Source: Celerinatantimonas diazotrophica (GTDB taxonomy: Bacteria > Pseudomonadota > Gammaproteobacteria > Enterobacterales > Celerinatantimonadaceae). From it: DNA of 64,000 nt. Position numbers and translations under genes: made by a program. The stretch lies in assembly GCF_004339545.1 (NCBI RefSeq), contig NZ_SMGD01000015.1, positions 1 to 64,000 on the forward strand, given 5' to 3'. The notes beneath the pieces were generated by a model, which saw nothing but the letters and a program-made list of their open reading frames with translations, searched no databases and was not told where the DNA came from. This document shows, in pieces, positions 55,290 through 64,000 of this stretch. Position 1 is the first letter of the stretch. Each line of letters opens with the position of its first letter.

Positions 55290-56396
55290 TTATTGCATGT
55301 AACTAAGATTCCACAGATCCTGCCATTTTTGACGTTGTCGCCAATCGGAGCGAGCTGTGTCCATATGAAAAGTCATCAGTTGATGACGATATTTAGAAAT
55401 GCCAGAGGCTTCATTCGCCGGGAGCTTGATCTGCTCGTTAGTTGACATCTTGCCATCAATGCTTTGTGCCGCGATCCCTTTTTTAGTGAGCAGATAGTAA
55501 ATAAATAATTTGGCAGCGGCTGGATGGCTCGTTTGTGACGCGATAACCCCTAAACTTGGATAGTTCCAACCAATAAATGGTTTGACGCCATTACAGATCC
55601 CCAATTTCATGCCATCTTTGTTTTTGCGAAATTTAGCCGTTGAAATGAACCCGACAAAATCTTGCTTAGTATCCGGCGAACCAATTGCGGCAGCAGCATC
55701 CGTATCGGAGTGAGTTAAGAGTGGATGGTTAGCCGCCAATTTTTTTACAAAAACGGCCATGGCACTGCTTTGGTCTGTTTTGAGGGCGTGACCAAATTGA
55801 CTCTGATAGGCTTTGCGCATCTGCTTATTGTAATGGGTGGCCATCTGATTGAACCAATCGGTATAGGCTGGTTTTCCCGTTGGGTCTTGCATCGCAATAT
55901 GGCCTCGCCACTTAGGTAAGGTTAATTGCCAGATATTTGTAATGGGGCAGTGCTTATGTAGAGCTGTATTATAAGCAAGCACATTCGGAGCTAAGACCAC
56001 CGCGAGTGGATGTTGATAACGTTTAGGAATGTCATTTTTAAATTCTGGAGGGACGTAGCTATATGCGACTTTAGTTTTCAGTAACTGCGCGATCCCGGCG
56101 GGGGTATCTTCAACAATCGCAACATCTGTTTTGACATTATGCGCTTGGTATTCGCGGCTCATTATTTCAATAATTTGCGGTGCTTTTGCTTTCACACCGA
56201 CGGCGTTGATATGGTATTTCTTGCTAAAGCTTTTAGCTTGCTGAACTATTTTTCCAGTAGAGGCATAGACGGTTAACGAGCCTTCTTGCTGAGCTTTTTT
56301 GATCAGACTTTGCAGGTTTGGATCTGCATGTGCGAGATTGACTGCACATGAAGTCACCAGCACGGCTAAGAGTGACTTTTTTAGCGAGAGGTTCAT
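55290..56396 (-). CDS. periplasmic binding protein of Fbp/Afu/Phn-type ABC importer
   Basis: About 368 residues. Signal peptide MNLSLKKSLLAVLVTSCAVNLAHA, then LIKKAQQEGSLTVYASTGKIVQQAKSFSKKY, typical of cluster D binding proteins (FbpA, AfuA, PotD, 2-aminoethylphosphonate binders). ATG 56396 is better spaced from AAGGA than the ATG two codons earlier. The Tyr-Tyr iron ligands of FbpA are not evident in the usual central region; the only YY is in a late helix. Together with the phosphatase genes this favours a phosphorylated organic ligand, as in AfuA, over ferric iron. Confidence 0.82.
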   Translation of the reverse strand: MNLSLKKSLLAVLVTSCAVNLAHADPNLQSLIKKAQQEGSLTVYASTGKIVQQAKSFSKKYHINAVGVKAKAPQIIEIMSREYQAHNVKTDVAIVEDTPAGIAQLLKTKVAYSYVPPEFKNDIPKRYQHPLAVVLAPNVLAYNTALHKHCPITNIWQLTLPKWRGHIAMQDPTGKPAYTDWFNQMATHYNKQMRKAYQSQFGHALKTDQSSAMAVFVKKLAANHPLLTHSDTDAAAAIGSPDTKQDFVGFISTAKFRKNKDGMKLGICNGVKPFIGWNYPSLGVIASQTSHPAAAKLFIYYLLTKKGIAAQSIDGKMSTNEQIKLPANEASGISKYRHQLMTFHMDTARSDWRQRQKWQDLWNLSYMQ

Positions 56397-56466
56397 AAAC
56401 ATGTTCCTTTTTGAGTTTCAGATGCAACGAAATAATTCATATTGATAAGTGTTAAGTGGACAACAT

Positions 56467-57552
56467 TTAACATTGACCTTTGGTTAAACTTTGACGACTT
56501 CCCGTAGGGGTAAAAAAATGTAATGCCAGCTCGGGGAGCTGACAGAAGACCTGCTCTTGCGTTTGCCATTGCGGATGACGTTGGGTTGAATAGTGCAGCT
56601 GATCTTCGCCATTTTTTAGCTCAATAATCCAGCTTCCTCCGGTTGGAATAATGCTACTAATTTGCATCGGCAGTGCATCTGCTTGTGGGGTAGTGCTGAG
56701 AATAATCTCCTCAGGACGAATCGCACAGCAGTCAAAGTTCTGGAGCTGGCCAAAGCGCTGGTGAAGATGAGCCGATAGCGGCGATTGAATATTATGTAGC
56801 GGCATCAAATTCAGCTTTGGGTTACCAATAAACTCAGCTACGAAACGGTTGACTGGTTTGGTATAGATCTCATTGGGCGGACCTACTTGTTGCAGCTGAC
56901 CATCACTCATGACAGCGATAGTACTGGCAAGAGTCATCGCTTCCCACTGATCGTGACTGACAAAGATAATGGTTGTGCCAAATGCTTTATGGATGCGGCG
57001 CAGCTCTGAGCGCATTTCCAGACGTAGTGCCGCATCTAAATTAGATAAAGGTTCATCGAGTAATAAAACTTTCGGATTGAGGACCAACATCCTGGCTAAT
57101 GCAACACGTTGCTGCTGACCTCCAGAGAGCTGAGCAGGATAGCGGCTGGCCAATTGAGCAATATGTAGCTTTTCCATGACATCTTGGGTTCGGCGTTGCT
57201 GTTCGGCCATTGGGACTTTCTTAATTTTCAAGCCAAAGCTGACATTTTCCAGAACAGTCATATGGGGCCAGAGCGCATAGCTTTGAAATACTAACCCGAT
57301 ATGGCGCTGTTCCGGTGGCACAAAGCAGCCTTTTTCCACTGAGTCGACTGGCGTATTATCAATGGTTATCTCACCGGCGCTAATGGTTTCAATCCCGGCG
57401 ATCATGCGCAAAATAGTTGTTTTACCGCAACCCGATGGACCTAATAGACAGAGAAATTCACCATCATTTACTTCCAGATTGAGATGATTGACCGCCGGCT
57501 TACTAGTATTTGCATAGGTCTTGGTCAGATTTGTTAATTTAATTGCAGGCAT
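56467..57552 (-). CDS. ABC importer ATPase (FbpC/PotA/PhnT type)
   Basis: 361 residues. Walker A GPSGCGKTT, Q-loop VFQSYALWPHMTVLENVSFGL, signature LSGGQQQRVALARML, Walker B VLLLDEPLSNLDAALR, switch FVSHDQWEAM; the C-terminal third is a TOBE/MOI regulatory domain. ATG 57552 has GGAG upstream and starts one base after the permease stop; the frame opens to 57615. It powers the fused permease. Confidence 0.92.
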   Translation of the reverse strand: MPAIKLTNLTKTYANTSKPAVNHLNLEVNDGEFLCLLGPSGCGKTTILRMIAGIETISAGEITIDNTPVDSVEKGCFVPPEQRHIGLVFQSYALWPHMTVLENVSFGLKIKKVPMAEQQRRTQDVMEKLHIAQLASRYPAQLSGGQQQRVALARMLVLNPKVLLLDEPLSNLDAALRLEMRSELRRIHKAFGTTIIFVSHDQWEAMTLASTIAVMSDGQLQQVGPPNEIYTKPVNRFVAEFIGNPKLNLMPLHNIQSPLSAHLHQRFGQLQNFDCCAIRPEEIILSTTPQADALPMQISSIIPTGGSWIIELKNGEDQLHYSTQRHPQWQTQEQVFCQLPELALHFFTPTGSRQSLTKGQC

Positions 57553-57553
57553 G

Positions 57554-59380
57554 TTATTTCTCCAAACCATCTGCAAGAGAGTTGCCAGTGAGTTTCCCGA
57601 TAAGAGCTGTTCCACCCCAAGAAATCAGCGCAATGACGAGTACGACTGCATTGGCGGCTTGATCGTAGTTGTAATCAATTAAGCGAAGTGAGTAGGTTGA
57701 GAGCACATCGGTGGCGGGAATGGCAAGAATGATGAACAAACTCACCCCTTTAATGCCCGAGATAAATGGTAATAGGATGCCAGTTGTCAGAGGGGCTATC
57801 TGAATAGGAATGACGATTTTTGTCATCCGAGTGAACCAATTAGCACCGGTTACTCGGGCGGCTTCTTCACTGTCTTTACCTAGCTGGGTCATAGCGACGA
57901 TCCCTGAGCGGCTAGCATAGGGCATTTTTTCAGCGATTAGAGCGATAATGAGCAAAACTGATGTGCCATAGAGTGCAGGAATGGGTCCATGCGATACGGC
58001 AAAGAGAGATAAAAAAGCGGCCGCAAATGCAATCCCTGGAACCAGATAGGGTAAAAACGTCACCTGTCGCAAAAATAGACTCACGCTTTTCATTGAACTG
58101 CGGGTGACCGCATAACCGACCAATAACCCTAAAATGCCAGCGGTGACGGATGCAGATCCAACGATGATCAGCGTATTGGCGATTGCTTTATAAAAAGCTT
58201 TCGTCAATAAAATGCCATTATGCATCGCCACGGTAGTGAGATGATGTCCCAACCAATAATTTAAGGTGAAATTAGCTGCGTCAAAGCGCCCTGGCAAAAT
58301 CATAATGGTAGATAAAAACAACGCTAGAAGTGGAATAAAAACACCTGCAAGAACAAAGCTCATCGGGAAAACAGCGCAGAGGTATCGCCAACGACCTAGC
58401 TTAGTTTGTCGTTGTATACTTCCTTTGCCGCCGACGGTAACAAACCGTTTCGCTTCGCGGACCATTCGCACATCAAGCAGTAAGGTAACGATCCCCATCA
58501 GCATGATGACTGCTGCAATCACTGCAGCGACACCATTTTGTCTCGAGTCCAGAGCCCGATAGAGCTGCGTTGATAGGGTATTAAAATGCACGGGGAGGCC
58601 TAAAATATAAGGAATCGCAAATTCACCGATACAATCTGCAAAAATGAGTAATGCTGCGGATAATAGTGCAGGGCGGATCAGCGGCAAAATGATCTTAAAA
58701 GTGATCATGGAAAGAGGGGCACCTAAAACCCGGGCGCAATCTTCAAGGTGGCTATCGAAGCGTTTGAAAGCATTGCCTACGATTAAAATGACCAGTGGCG
58801 TGAAGTGAATTATTAAAATAATCACCATGGGCAGATAGCCGTATGCGATAAAGTCTGGCGTTTTGATTCCAAGCGCACTTAACCAGCCAGGTTGTCCACC
58901 GACGAGTGAATTTTTAAAGATGGTTTTCCAAGCGAGCGCAAAGGTCCAGGACGGCAACATAAAAGGGACGATTAACGTGCTAATAAACCACTTTCGAGCA
59001 ATCATATCGGTGCGTTGTACCAGCCAGGCTAGGGGTACTCCTACGACTAATGTGCCGATCACAACAACCGTGGCAATACTCAGAGTATTGACGAGCGGTT
59101 GCCATAGCAGCAATTTGGACATGGCGCTAAGCAGGGTTCGCGATAAGTAATAGCTGCTCCAGCTTCCTGCTGCAGCATGTGTTCGAAAGGCGTCGCCTGT
59201 TTGGACGGTAACCGCATTGAGTAAAATTGAAATAATCGGCGCGATCACAAGATAAGCAAAGAGGCAAACCAGCAAAACACCGATCCAATTCGCCGGTTCA
59301 TTACGAAATATTGCAACTGTGTGCTGAATATTTTTAATGTTAATTTTTGTTCTGAACGATAATTTTCTGATCGAAATCAT
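57554..59380 (-). CDS. fused double-domain ABC permease (FbpB/AfuB/PhnU2 type)
   Basis: 608 residues with about twelve membrane segments: two binding-protein-dependent permease domains in one chain. EAA-like loops are visible in each half (DCARVLGAPLSMITFKIILPLIRPAL near 215-245; EEAARVTGANWFTRMTKIVIPIQIAPL near 510-540). Fused permeases occur in ferric (FbpB), sugar-phosphate (AfuB) and aminoethylphosphonate systems. First gene of the operon permease - ATPase - binding protein - phosphatase fusion - LacI. Putting the binding protein third is unusual. Confidence 0.88.
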   Translation of the reverse strand: MISIRKLSFRTKINIKNIQHTVAIFRNEPANWIGVLLVCLFAYLVIAPIISILLNAVTVQTGDAFRTHAAAGSWSSYYLSRTLLSAMSKLLLWQPLVNTLSIATVVVIGTLVVGVPLAWLVQRTDMIARKWFISTLIVPFMLPSWTFALAWKTIFKNSLVGGQPGWLSALGIKTPDFIAYGYLPMVIILIIHFTPLVILIVGNAFKRFDSHLEDCARVLGAPLSMITFKIILPLIRPALLSAALLIFADCIGEFAIPYILGLPVHFNTLSTQLYRALDSRQNGVAAVIAAVIMLMGIVTLLLDVRMVREAKRFVTVGGKGSIQRQTKLGRWRYLCAVFPMSFVLAGVFIPLLALFLSTIMILPGRFDAANFTLNYWLGHHLTTVAMHNGILLTKAFYKAIANTLIIVGSASVTAGILGLLVGYAVTRSSMKSVSLFLRQVTFLPYLVPGIAFAAAFLSLFAVSHGPIPALYGTSVLLIIALIAEKMPYASRSGIVAMTQLGKDSEEAARVTGANWFTRMTKIVIPIQIAPLTTGILLPFISGIKGVSLFIILAIPATDVLSTYSLRLIDYNYDQAANAVVLVIALISWGGTALIGKLTGNSLADGLEK

Positions 59381-59632
59381 AACTAAAAAGCAACTTTTAG
59401 ATATTTTATGGGCAAGATACTAAAGAATCTTTATGACACTTATGTGATAAATTGAACCTATGTGCAATTAATCTTTTATGACAGATTGTCAACTGCTTGG
59501 GCGTCTATTGTGAGTGTCGTTTTGTTTGCCTTACTATCGCGCGAGCGTCGAAAAATAGCTTAAATTGGCATATAAGGGCTTACGATTTACGATCAATGAT
59601 TGCTATAGTATTCATTTGTTAATGATGGATAG

Positions 59633-60199
59633 ATGACGATGACCATGGCAACTTCTGCGGCTCAGCTCAGTGCTTTATTAGTGATCGATATGCAGCGAGT
59701 CTTATTTGAACCTTCCCCTCAACCTTATCAGGCCGAACCGGTGGTTGCGCGAATTAATCGAGCGACAACCTCCGCTCGACAAATGCATATGCCAGTGATC
59801 TTTATTCAACATGAAGAGCCCCATTCTGAGATTGATTATCAGAGTGATGGCTGGCAGTTGCTCGATAGCATTATGCATGAAGATGGAGATATCTATGTGC
59901 GTAAAACAACGCCGGATTCTTTTTTACGAACCAACCTTCAGAATATTTTACAGGAGCTTGGCATTAAACAGCTCTATGTCTGTGGTTATGCCAGTGAATT
60001 CTGTGTCGATACGACAGTGCGAAGGGCTGCCGCTTTGGGCTACGATGTCACACTGTTAGATGATGCTCACACCACTCATGATAAAGTGCATGCCAATGGT
60101 GATCAGATTCGAGAGCACCAGAATCGGACATTAACGGCTATTTCTAGCTTTGGTGTGACTATTTCAGCAATTTCAATAGAACAGTTTGCTAACGCTTAG
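59633..60199 (+). CDS. isochorismatase-family cysteine hydrolase
   Basis: 188 residues. The catalytic triad is present: Asp19 (LLVIDMQ), Lys91 (VRKTTPDSF) and Cys124 (YASEFCVDTTVRRAAALGY). Family members hydrolyse amides or vinyl ethers (nicotinamidase, N-carbamoylsarcosine amidase, isochorismatase). The substrate is not clear; there is no enterobactin or NAD gene nearby. Start may be the first, third or fifth codon, all ATG. It is divergent from the ABC operon and shares its 250-base upstream region. Confidence 0.85.
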   Translation: MTMTMATSAAQLSALLVIDMQRVLFEPSPQPYQAEPVVARINRATTSARQMHMPVIFIQHEEPHSEIDYQSDGWQLLDSIMHEDGDIYVRKTTPDSFLRTNLQNILQELGIKQLYVCGYASEFCVDTTVRRAAALGYDVTLLDDAHTTHDKVHANGDQIREHQNRTLTAISSFGVTISAISIEQFANA

Positions 60200-60287
60200 G
60201 GCGTGTAAATTGCTTAAATGGTTTTCTATCGATGACTGATAGAGTGGTCTTTGCTCGGGTAATTAATGACGATGCATCGTTTTTATG

Positions 60288-60980
60288 TTACTCGTTCATT
60301 ATTTTTATGTGGGTCATTAATTGATAACCTTGATTACGAAAACTACGAATTGGGTTTTTGTTGTCTGTTTTCAATTTACTTCTTAAACGAGATAACAGTG
60401 CTTCTGTACGGTTTTTATCATATAAGCTTGGACTTTCATTGAAAACCTGAGAGATCATCTTATGCGAGACAATTTTTCCAGAATGTTGGACAAAAAGCTG
60501 AATGATCATGTTTTCTTTTTCTGTTATATCCAGCTCTTGCCCATCTGGCGTTCGTAGGATTCGTTGCTGTGGAAAATGCAGCCATGTGCTCTTGCTCGAT
60601 GAAACTTTATAGATATTATTCCTTCGTAATAAGGCTCGAATTGTAGCGAGTAATTCACGATAATCAAAAGGTTTGGCAATATAAGCATCTGCTTTATCTA
60701 GGCCAGAGACCTTATCGTTAATTGAATTGCGGGCAGTCACGAAAATGATCAATATATTTTTTGTTTCAGGCGTATTTCTTAGCTCATTCGCAATAAATAA
60801 GCCATCCTTGCCGGGGAGATTCCAATCAAGTAATACTAGGTCAGGACGTTGCGTTGTCATTAATTGCGTTAGTTCTTCATAAGAACTAGCACCATGAGCA
60901 TCGTATCCCTCATTTTTTAGCCACAATAAACCGTTATTTAACAAGATGACATTGTCTTCAACAAAATAAATTCGTGCCAT
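60288..60980 (-). CDS. OmpR-type response regulator
   Basis: 230 residues from ATG 60980 (the longer frame overlaps the kinase). Receiver domain: acidic pocket Glu8-Asp9, phospho-acceptor Asp52 (VLLDWNLPGKDG), Thr in IFVTARN and Lys in YIAKPFDY. C-terminal winged-helix DNA-binding domain with ITEKENMIIQLFVQHSGKIVSHKMISQVF and a recognition helix near NRTEALLSRLRSKLK. It follows its kinase by one base. Targets unknown. Confidence 0.9.
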   Translation of the reverse strand: MARIYFVEDNVILLNNGLLWLKNEGYDAHGASSYEELTQLMTTQRPDLVLLDWNLPGKDGLFIANELRNTPETKNILIIFVTARNSINDKVSGLDKADAYIAKPFDYRELLATIRALLRRNNIYKVSSSKSTWLHFPQQRILRTPDGQELDITEKENMIIQLFVQHSGKIVSHKMISQVFNESPSLYDKNRTEALLSRLRSKLKTDNKNPIRSFRNQGYQLMTHIKIMNE

Positions 60981-60981
60981 A

Positions 60982-62958
60982 TCATTCAGTCTTTCCAGTC
61001 GAAGGAAACCACACGCTAAAAGTGATTTTCCAAATTGGTGCATTCCCCATCACTCGGCATTGAATCTGTCCAGAGTGAGCTTCAACGATCCCTTTAACCA
61101 AATATAATCCTAATCCAAAACCTTGTATACTTGGCTTCTCTAATTGACGGTAATATTTGTTAAACCATTGGTCTGGATCTGGTTTATGTGAAGATTGATA
61201 ATCGTTGCATATTGAGATTAATACACCTTCTTTATTTTTTTCACAGTTTTTGGTACTGGTTATTGATATTGATGATTCTGGCGCTCTATATTTTAATGCA
61301 TTTATCAATAAATTATTTAAAACTAATTGAAACAAAAAAGGATCAATATTTAACTTGAAAATACTAACTGTATTAATTATGTGTTTTTTGGTATCGCTTG
61401 GCAAGCGATTGATAATGTTTTTAATGATCTCATAAATATTGGTTTCATGACAGTTAGGTGACGTATTTTCCAAATCCATATGTTCAGAAATAAGCGTGTT
61501 ATCTATCAATAAATTGAGCTGTGAGATTGCAGTTTGAATTCGGGAGTGGCGTTCTGCAAGTTGAGGACTAATGTCAATTTTTTCGATGGGTAACGTTTGT
61601 ATGATACTGTCAATAACAGCCAATGGCGTTTTTAATTCATGGGTAATGAGCGTCATAAAGTTTGACTGGTTGATTCGTCTAGTTTTTTCTAGTTCGACTT
61701 CTTTTTCGGCGAAGTGTATTTTTTCTTCTAGCTTTCTTTTAGTGACGTCTTCCGCTTGTTTATGTTGATATAAGCCTTGATACATCATAACAATAAAAAT
61801 AAAAGACGTTATTTCTGGCATGTCAAGAAATACCGAGGGGGTTGATAGACGATAGGTTGAAGCGAAAATGGCGCTGATATTGAGTATGAAGAAAACAACA
61901 TAGCCTAAAAAAAGTGAGCGACTTCCTGCAATGCCATTTTTTACGCCCCTCCATATAACAAAACATAATACGGGGAAGGTTACATAAGATACTTGAAACA
62001 TGAAAGGCGCAAATAAAGTATATTTCCCGAAAAATAAACTGATAAAAGAGGCTAAGTTAAGTCCCAAATTCAATCGTAAAAACCAATGTATATATTTGAA
62101 TTTCTGGCTGGTTTGGAAAAAGGACATAAAAAATAAAATAATCCCTGAGAGCATTAAACAGACACTGGTTGGCGCAAGTAAATTAACCAACATGGGGTGA
62201 TCAGGGAAAATATATTGCGCCGCGATACTGCTCCTAACGAGTGTATGGGCAATGCAGCCAAGGAGATAAATGCAACTTAACACATAGGCTTTTTTTTGGG
62301 TCAGACGGGTCATGATAAAAGCATACAAGCAAAGCATGAGCCAGCCACCGGTCGCTATAGCGGATATTATTTTTTTGCTGGTACTTGTATATGCGGCCTG
62401 AGCTGGTGTTTGTAAAGTAAGCTGCAAAGTAGTGGAGCTGTTTGTTTGTAGACGGATATAAAAAGTATGCGGCTGGGTGTCTGTTAAGGTGATGGGAAGG
62501 GAAAATGGTACCATTATGGACTGCATAAAACTGGGTTCTGATGATGAACGTGTTGCAGAATCATTTGATCGCTCAGCAGGCAGCAAATCACCTACTTCGC
62601 TCTGTGAGTAATGTTGATGGCCCAAAGGCGTATATAATTTAACGCTGTCCAGATACGTTGGACTAATGGTTAATAGCCAATCTTTAGCGGCACCTTGGCC
62701 ACGCTGTAAGGTAAAACGAAACCAGTATGCATTATTAGAAAACCCTGCCCCAAAGGGAAAGGCAACCGATGTGAAATCACCTTCTCTTTTGAGTATATCT
62801 TTAAGTGTTAGTTGCCCTGTCTTATCGGTAAGGTATTGAATATTTTGCGTTAGATGTACGGTGTTGATTCCCGCTTGAATAGCAATGCTCTGAGAATAGG
62901 CATCCCAGGAGATAAGAAGGGCGAAGAAAACCGTAATGAATCGATAAAACGTACGCAT
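60982..62958 (-). CDS. 7TMR-DISM sensor histidine kinase
   Basis: 658 residues. Signal peptide about 1-22, periplasmic 7TMR-DISMED2-like beta domain (about 30-185; AYWFRFTLQRG), seven membrane segments (about 205-400), HisKA with THELKTPLAVID (His near 438), then HATPase: N box LVLNNLLINALKYR and G2 box GFGLGLYLVKGI. DISMED2 domains are thought to bind carbohydrates or small polar ligands. It forms an operon with the downstream response regulator. The input signal is unknown. Confidence 0.9.
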   Translation of the reverse strand: MRTFYRFITVFFALLISWDAYSQSIAIQAGINTVHLTQNIQYLTDKTGQLTLKDILKREGDFTSVAFPFGAGFSNNAYWFRFTLQRGQGAAKDWLLTISPTYLDSVKLYTPLGHQHYSQSEVGDLLPAERSNDSATRSSSEPSFMQSIMVPFSLPITLTDTQPHTFYIRLQTNSSTTLQLTLQTPAQAAYTSTSKKIISAIATGGWLMLCLYAFIMTRLTQKKAYVLSCIYLLGCIAHTLVRSSIAAQYIFPDHPMLVNLLAPTSVCLMLSGIILFFMSFFQTSQKFKYIHWFLRLNLGLNLASFISLFFGKYTLFAPFMFQVSYVTFPVLCFVIWRGVKNGIAGSRSLFLGYVVFFILNISAIFASTYRLSTPSVFLDMPEITSFIFIVMMYQGLYQHKQAEDVTKRKLEEKIHFAEKEVELEKTRRINQSNFMTLITHELKTPLAVIDSIIQTLPIEKIDISPQLAERHSRIQTAISQLNLLIDNTLISEHMDLENTSPNCHETNIYEIIKNIINRLPSDTKKHIINTVSIFKLNIDPFLFQLVLNNLLINALKYRAPESSISITSTKNCEKNKEGVLISICNDYQSSHKPDPDQWFNKYYRQLEKPSIQGFGLGLYLVKGIVEAHSGQIQCRVMGNAPIWKITFSVWFPSTGKTE

Positions 62959-63032
62959 GAATTGACTAAAGACTTCCGAGTGATTGAGCGATGTAATTAA
63001 TCAGTGAGTTTAAAAACTATCGTCTACTGATT

Positions 63033-63118
63033 GCCAGTGCTGTCTGCCGCTCCTAAATCGCAGCGCAATGAAGCGCAGCGTCATAGATTCCGATGTCCGC
63101 CGCGGAGCGGTTTCTGGC
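63033..63118. repeat. GC-rich imperfect inverted repeat beside VOC pseudogene
   Basis: Arms GCCAG (63033-63037) with CTGGC (63114-63118) and CCGCTCC (63047-63053) with GGAGCGG (63104-63110) enclose a segment containing the direct repeat CGCAGCG. It is much richer in GC than the flanks and lies just past the 3' end of the broken VOC gene, where an integron attC site would be. The canonical GTTRRRY core is not clear, so attC identity is only a possibility. Confidence 0.5.
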
Positions 63119-63140
63119 GGTTATAAACTGCTTTGGTTGG

Positions 63141-63559
63141 TTATGTAAATAGTGGTTTCGCACCTAAATATTGGGAAAATCGAAGCAAATACCCGCTTGG
63201 GTCTTGCACCAAAAATTCTTTAAAGCCACTTAGCTCTTCGCCTGTGTTATACCAAGACTCCTTTATATCCCTGAATAGTACGTAACCTGCTTTTACCTAT
63301 TTAGTTTTCAACGACAGAGCATCATCACACTCGATTTGAAAATTCAAGCCAGAACCCAAAGGATAATTCAGAGGTCCAGTATTGCAACCTTGAGCATGGT
63401 GCTCTTCAATCATTGACTGAGCCTTGTCAAATTTTAGATAGGCAAAGCTTGGGTGCTTCGTTTTGTTTCAAGTTGAAAACCAAAAACATTAGCGTCAAAC
63501 TCGTATGATCTTTTGAAATCAAGAACTGTGAGTTCTGATCCTAATTTAGACCATTGCAT
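63141..63559 (-). pseudogene. broken VOC-family (glyoxalase/bleomycin-resistance-like) gene
   Basis: The minus strand starts MQWSKLGSELTVLDFKRSYEF..., loses frame after FGFQLE, and continues in another frame as HPSFAYLKFDKAQSMIEEHH, GPLNYPLGSGLNFQIECDD, then a TAG stop, then GYVLFRDIKESWY, FKEFLVQDPSGYLLRFSQYL and a normal end. Together these make one complete VOC domain of about 140 residues, including the DPSGYLLRF motif. One frameshift and one nonsense codon disable it. VOC genes are frequent cargo of integron cassettes. Confidence 0.85.
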
Positions 63560-64000
63560 TCCTGATTCTCATGCAGAACAGAGCAATAAAGTATTACATA
63601 ATTAATTAATTTGTTCTATTCGAGTCTCTTAACAGTTGCAACTTACTCAGAACGCTATCTATACGCAAACAGTGAATAAGACTGCGTTTTTGTTTAAGAG
63701 CAAAATGAGTGTCTATACATCACGCCCGTCAATAAATGAATTGCAATTTCGGGTTTACCCATCTTTTTTTGTTGTTTGATGACCCGTTGGGAACGCATAT
63801 TTATTTTGGGCCTATTTCATCTTTGGCCCTGATTCAGGACATCGTAACAGGGGGCATGTTAATCGTATGTCAAAAAATGATGCGTTGTCAGCTTTTGTCA
63901 GCTTCAGTCATTTTTTATTTGATAAAGTGTCATGAATTAAGTGATCGACATCAGTCAATCAACCGCATGGTTATGCCCTGATGCGAATGCTTGCCATCGA
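63560..64000. other. right-edge stretch without a supported gene
   Basis: About 440 AT-rich bases. An 81-codon plus-strand frame at 63736-63981 has no family resemblance, no RBS and an unusual composition, so I do not call it. The 140 bases between the kinase start (62958) and the VOC remnant hold only the GC-rich repeat. Confidence 0.4.

Noticed and set aside
55290..59380. ABC trio considered as a ferric iron (FbpABC) transporter
   Set aside because: No Fur box seen upstream, Tyr-Tyr iron ligands not evident, and the operon carries a phosphatase; kept as alternative only.
59433..59484. Two TGTCAT-like Pho-box half-sites (minus strand) upstream of the ABC permease gene
   Set aside because: Each lacks the second CTGTCAT repeat at 11-bp spacing, so neither is a proper PhoB site.
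63736..63981. 81-codon plus-strand frame near the right edge
   Set aside because: No RBS, no recognisable family, and composition unlike the supported genes.

Overview
The window looks like the chromosome of a gammaproteobacterium with moderate GC and AT-rich intergenic DNA. The evidence is the 3' end of a 5S rRNA at the left edge, a holD-rimI pair, miaE, ybaN and psiE homologues, a short Hha/YmoA-like protein, zwf-pgl-gnd, dld, and an efe iron operon. The genus cannot be fixed from the sequence; a marine or plant-associated relative of Vibrionales, Alteromonadales or Enterobacterales is a guess. Most genes are ordinary metabolism and transport. There are no phage, CRISPR or intact IS transposase genes; the mobile DNA visible is a small non-coding MITE-like family.

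Left part (1-22 kb): end of an rrn operon and its terminator; a TraT-type lipoprotein; a GPH sugar symporter with an esterase; anmK-murQ peptidoglycan recycling; a DkgA-type reductase; D-lactate dehydrogenase; a Fur-boxed efe iron operon in which EfeO appears as two complementary proteins; miaE; a KefF/KefC-type K+ efflux pair; a YvcK-like protein; a TerB-like protein; the Hha-like protein; tRNA-Thr(TGT); ybaN; tRNA-Trp(CCA); holD-rimI.

Middle (22-43 kb): a membrane-anchored thioredoxin-like protein; a Fur-boxed siderophore/heme-type ABC importer; an M42 aminopeptidase; gabD; an MdtD-like exporter; an HMA-like small protein; a 269-bp MITE; a soluble PAS-PAS chemoreceptor of BdlA type; zwf-pgl-gnd; a TSUP permease; and a histidine degradation cluster (hutF divergent from hutUIG) with a HutC-type operator but no hutH or hutC.

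Right part (43-64 kb): a second MITE copy (inverted, about 98% identical); a GntR-controlled sugar/polyol operon (FGGY kinase, 2-hydroxyacid dehydrogenase, class II aldolase, RbtT-like MFS) with two palindromic operators; psiE beside a decayed fragment of a histidine acid phosphatase; then a cluster that reads as a candidate organophosphate utilisation system. That cluster holds a KdgM-like porin, a periplasmic histidine acid phosphatase, a LacI repressor, a fusion of inositol-monophosphatase and dual-specificity phosphatase, and an Fbp/Afu/Phn-type ABC importer. A cysteine hydrolase, a 7TMR-DISM two-component system and a broken VOC gene close the window.

The most interesting items are the phosphatase/porin/ABC cluster (50.6-59.4 kb), the complementary split of EfeO (10.9-12.6 kb), the MITE family and the GntR operator pair.
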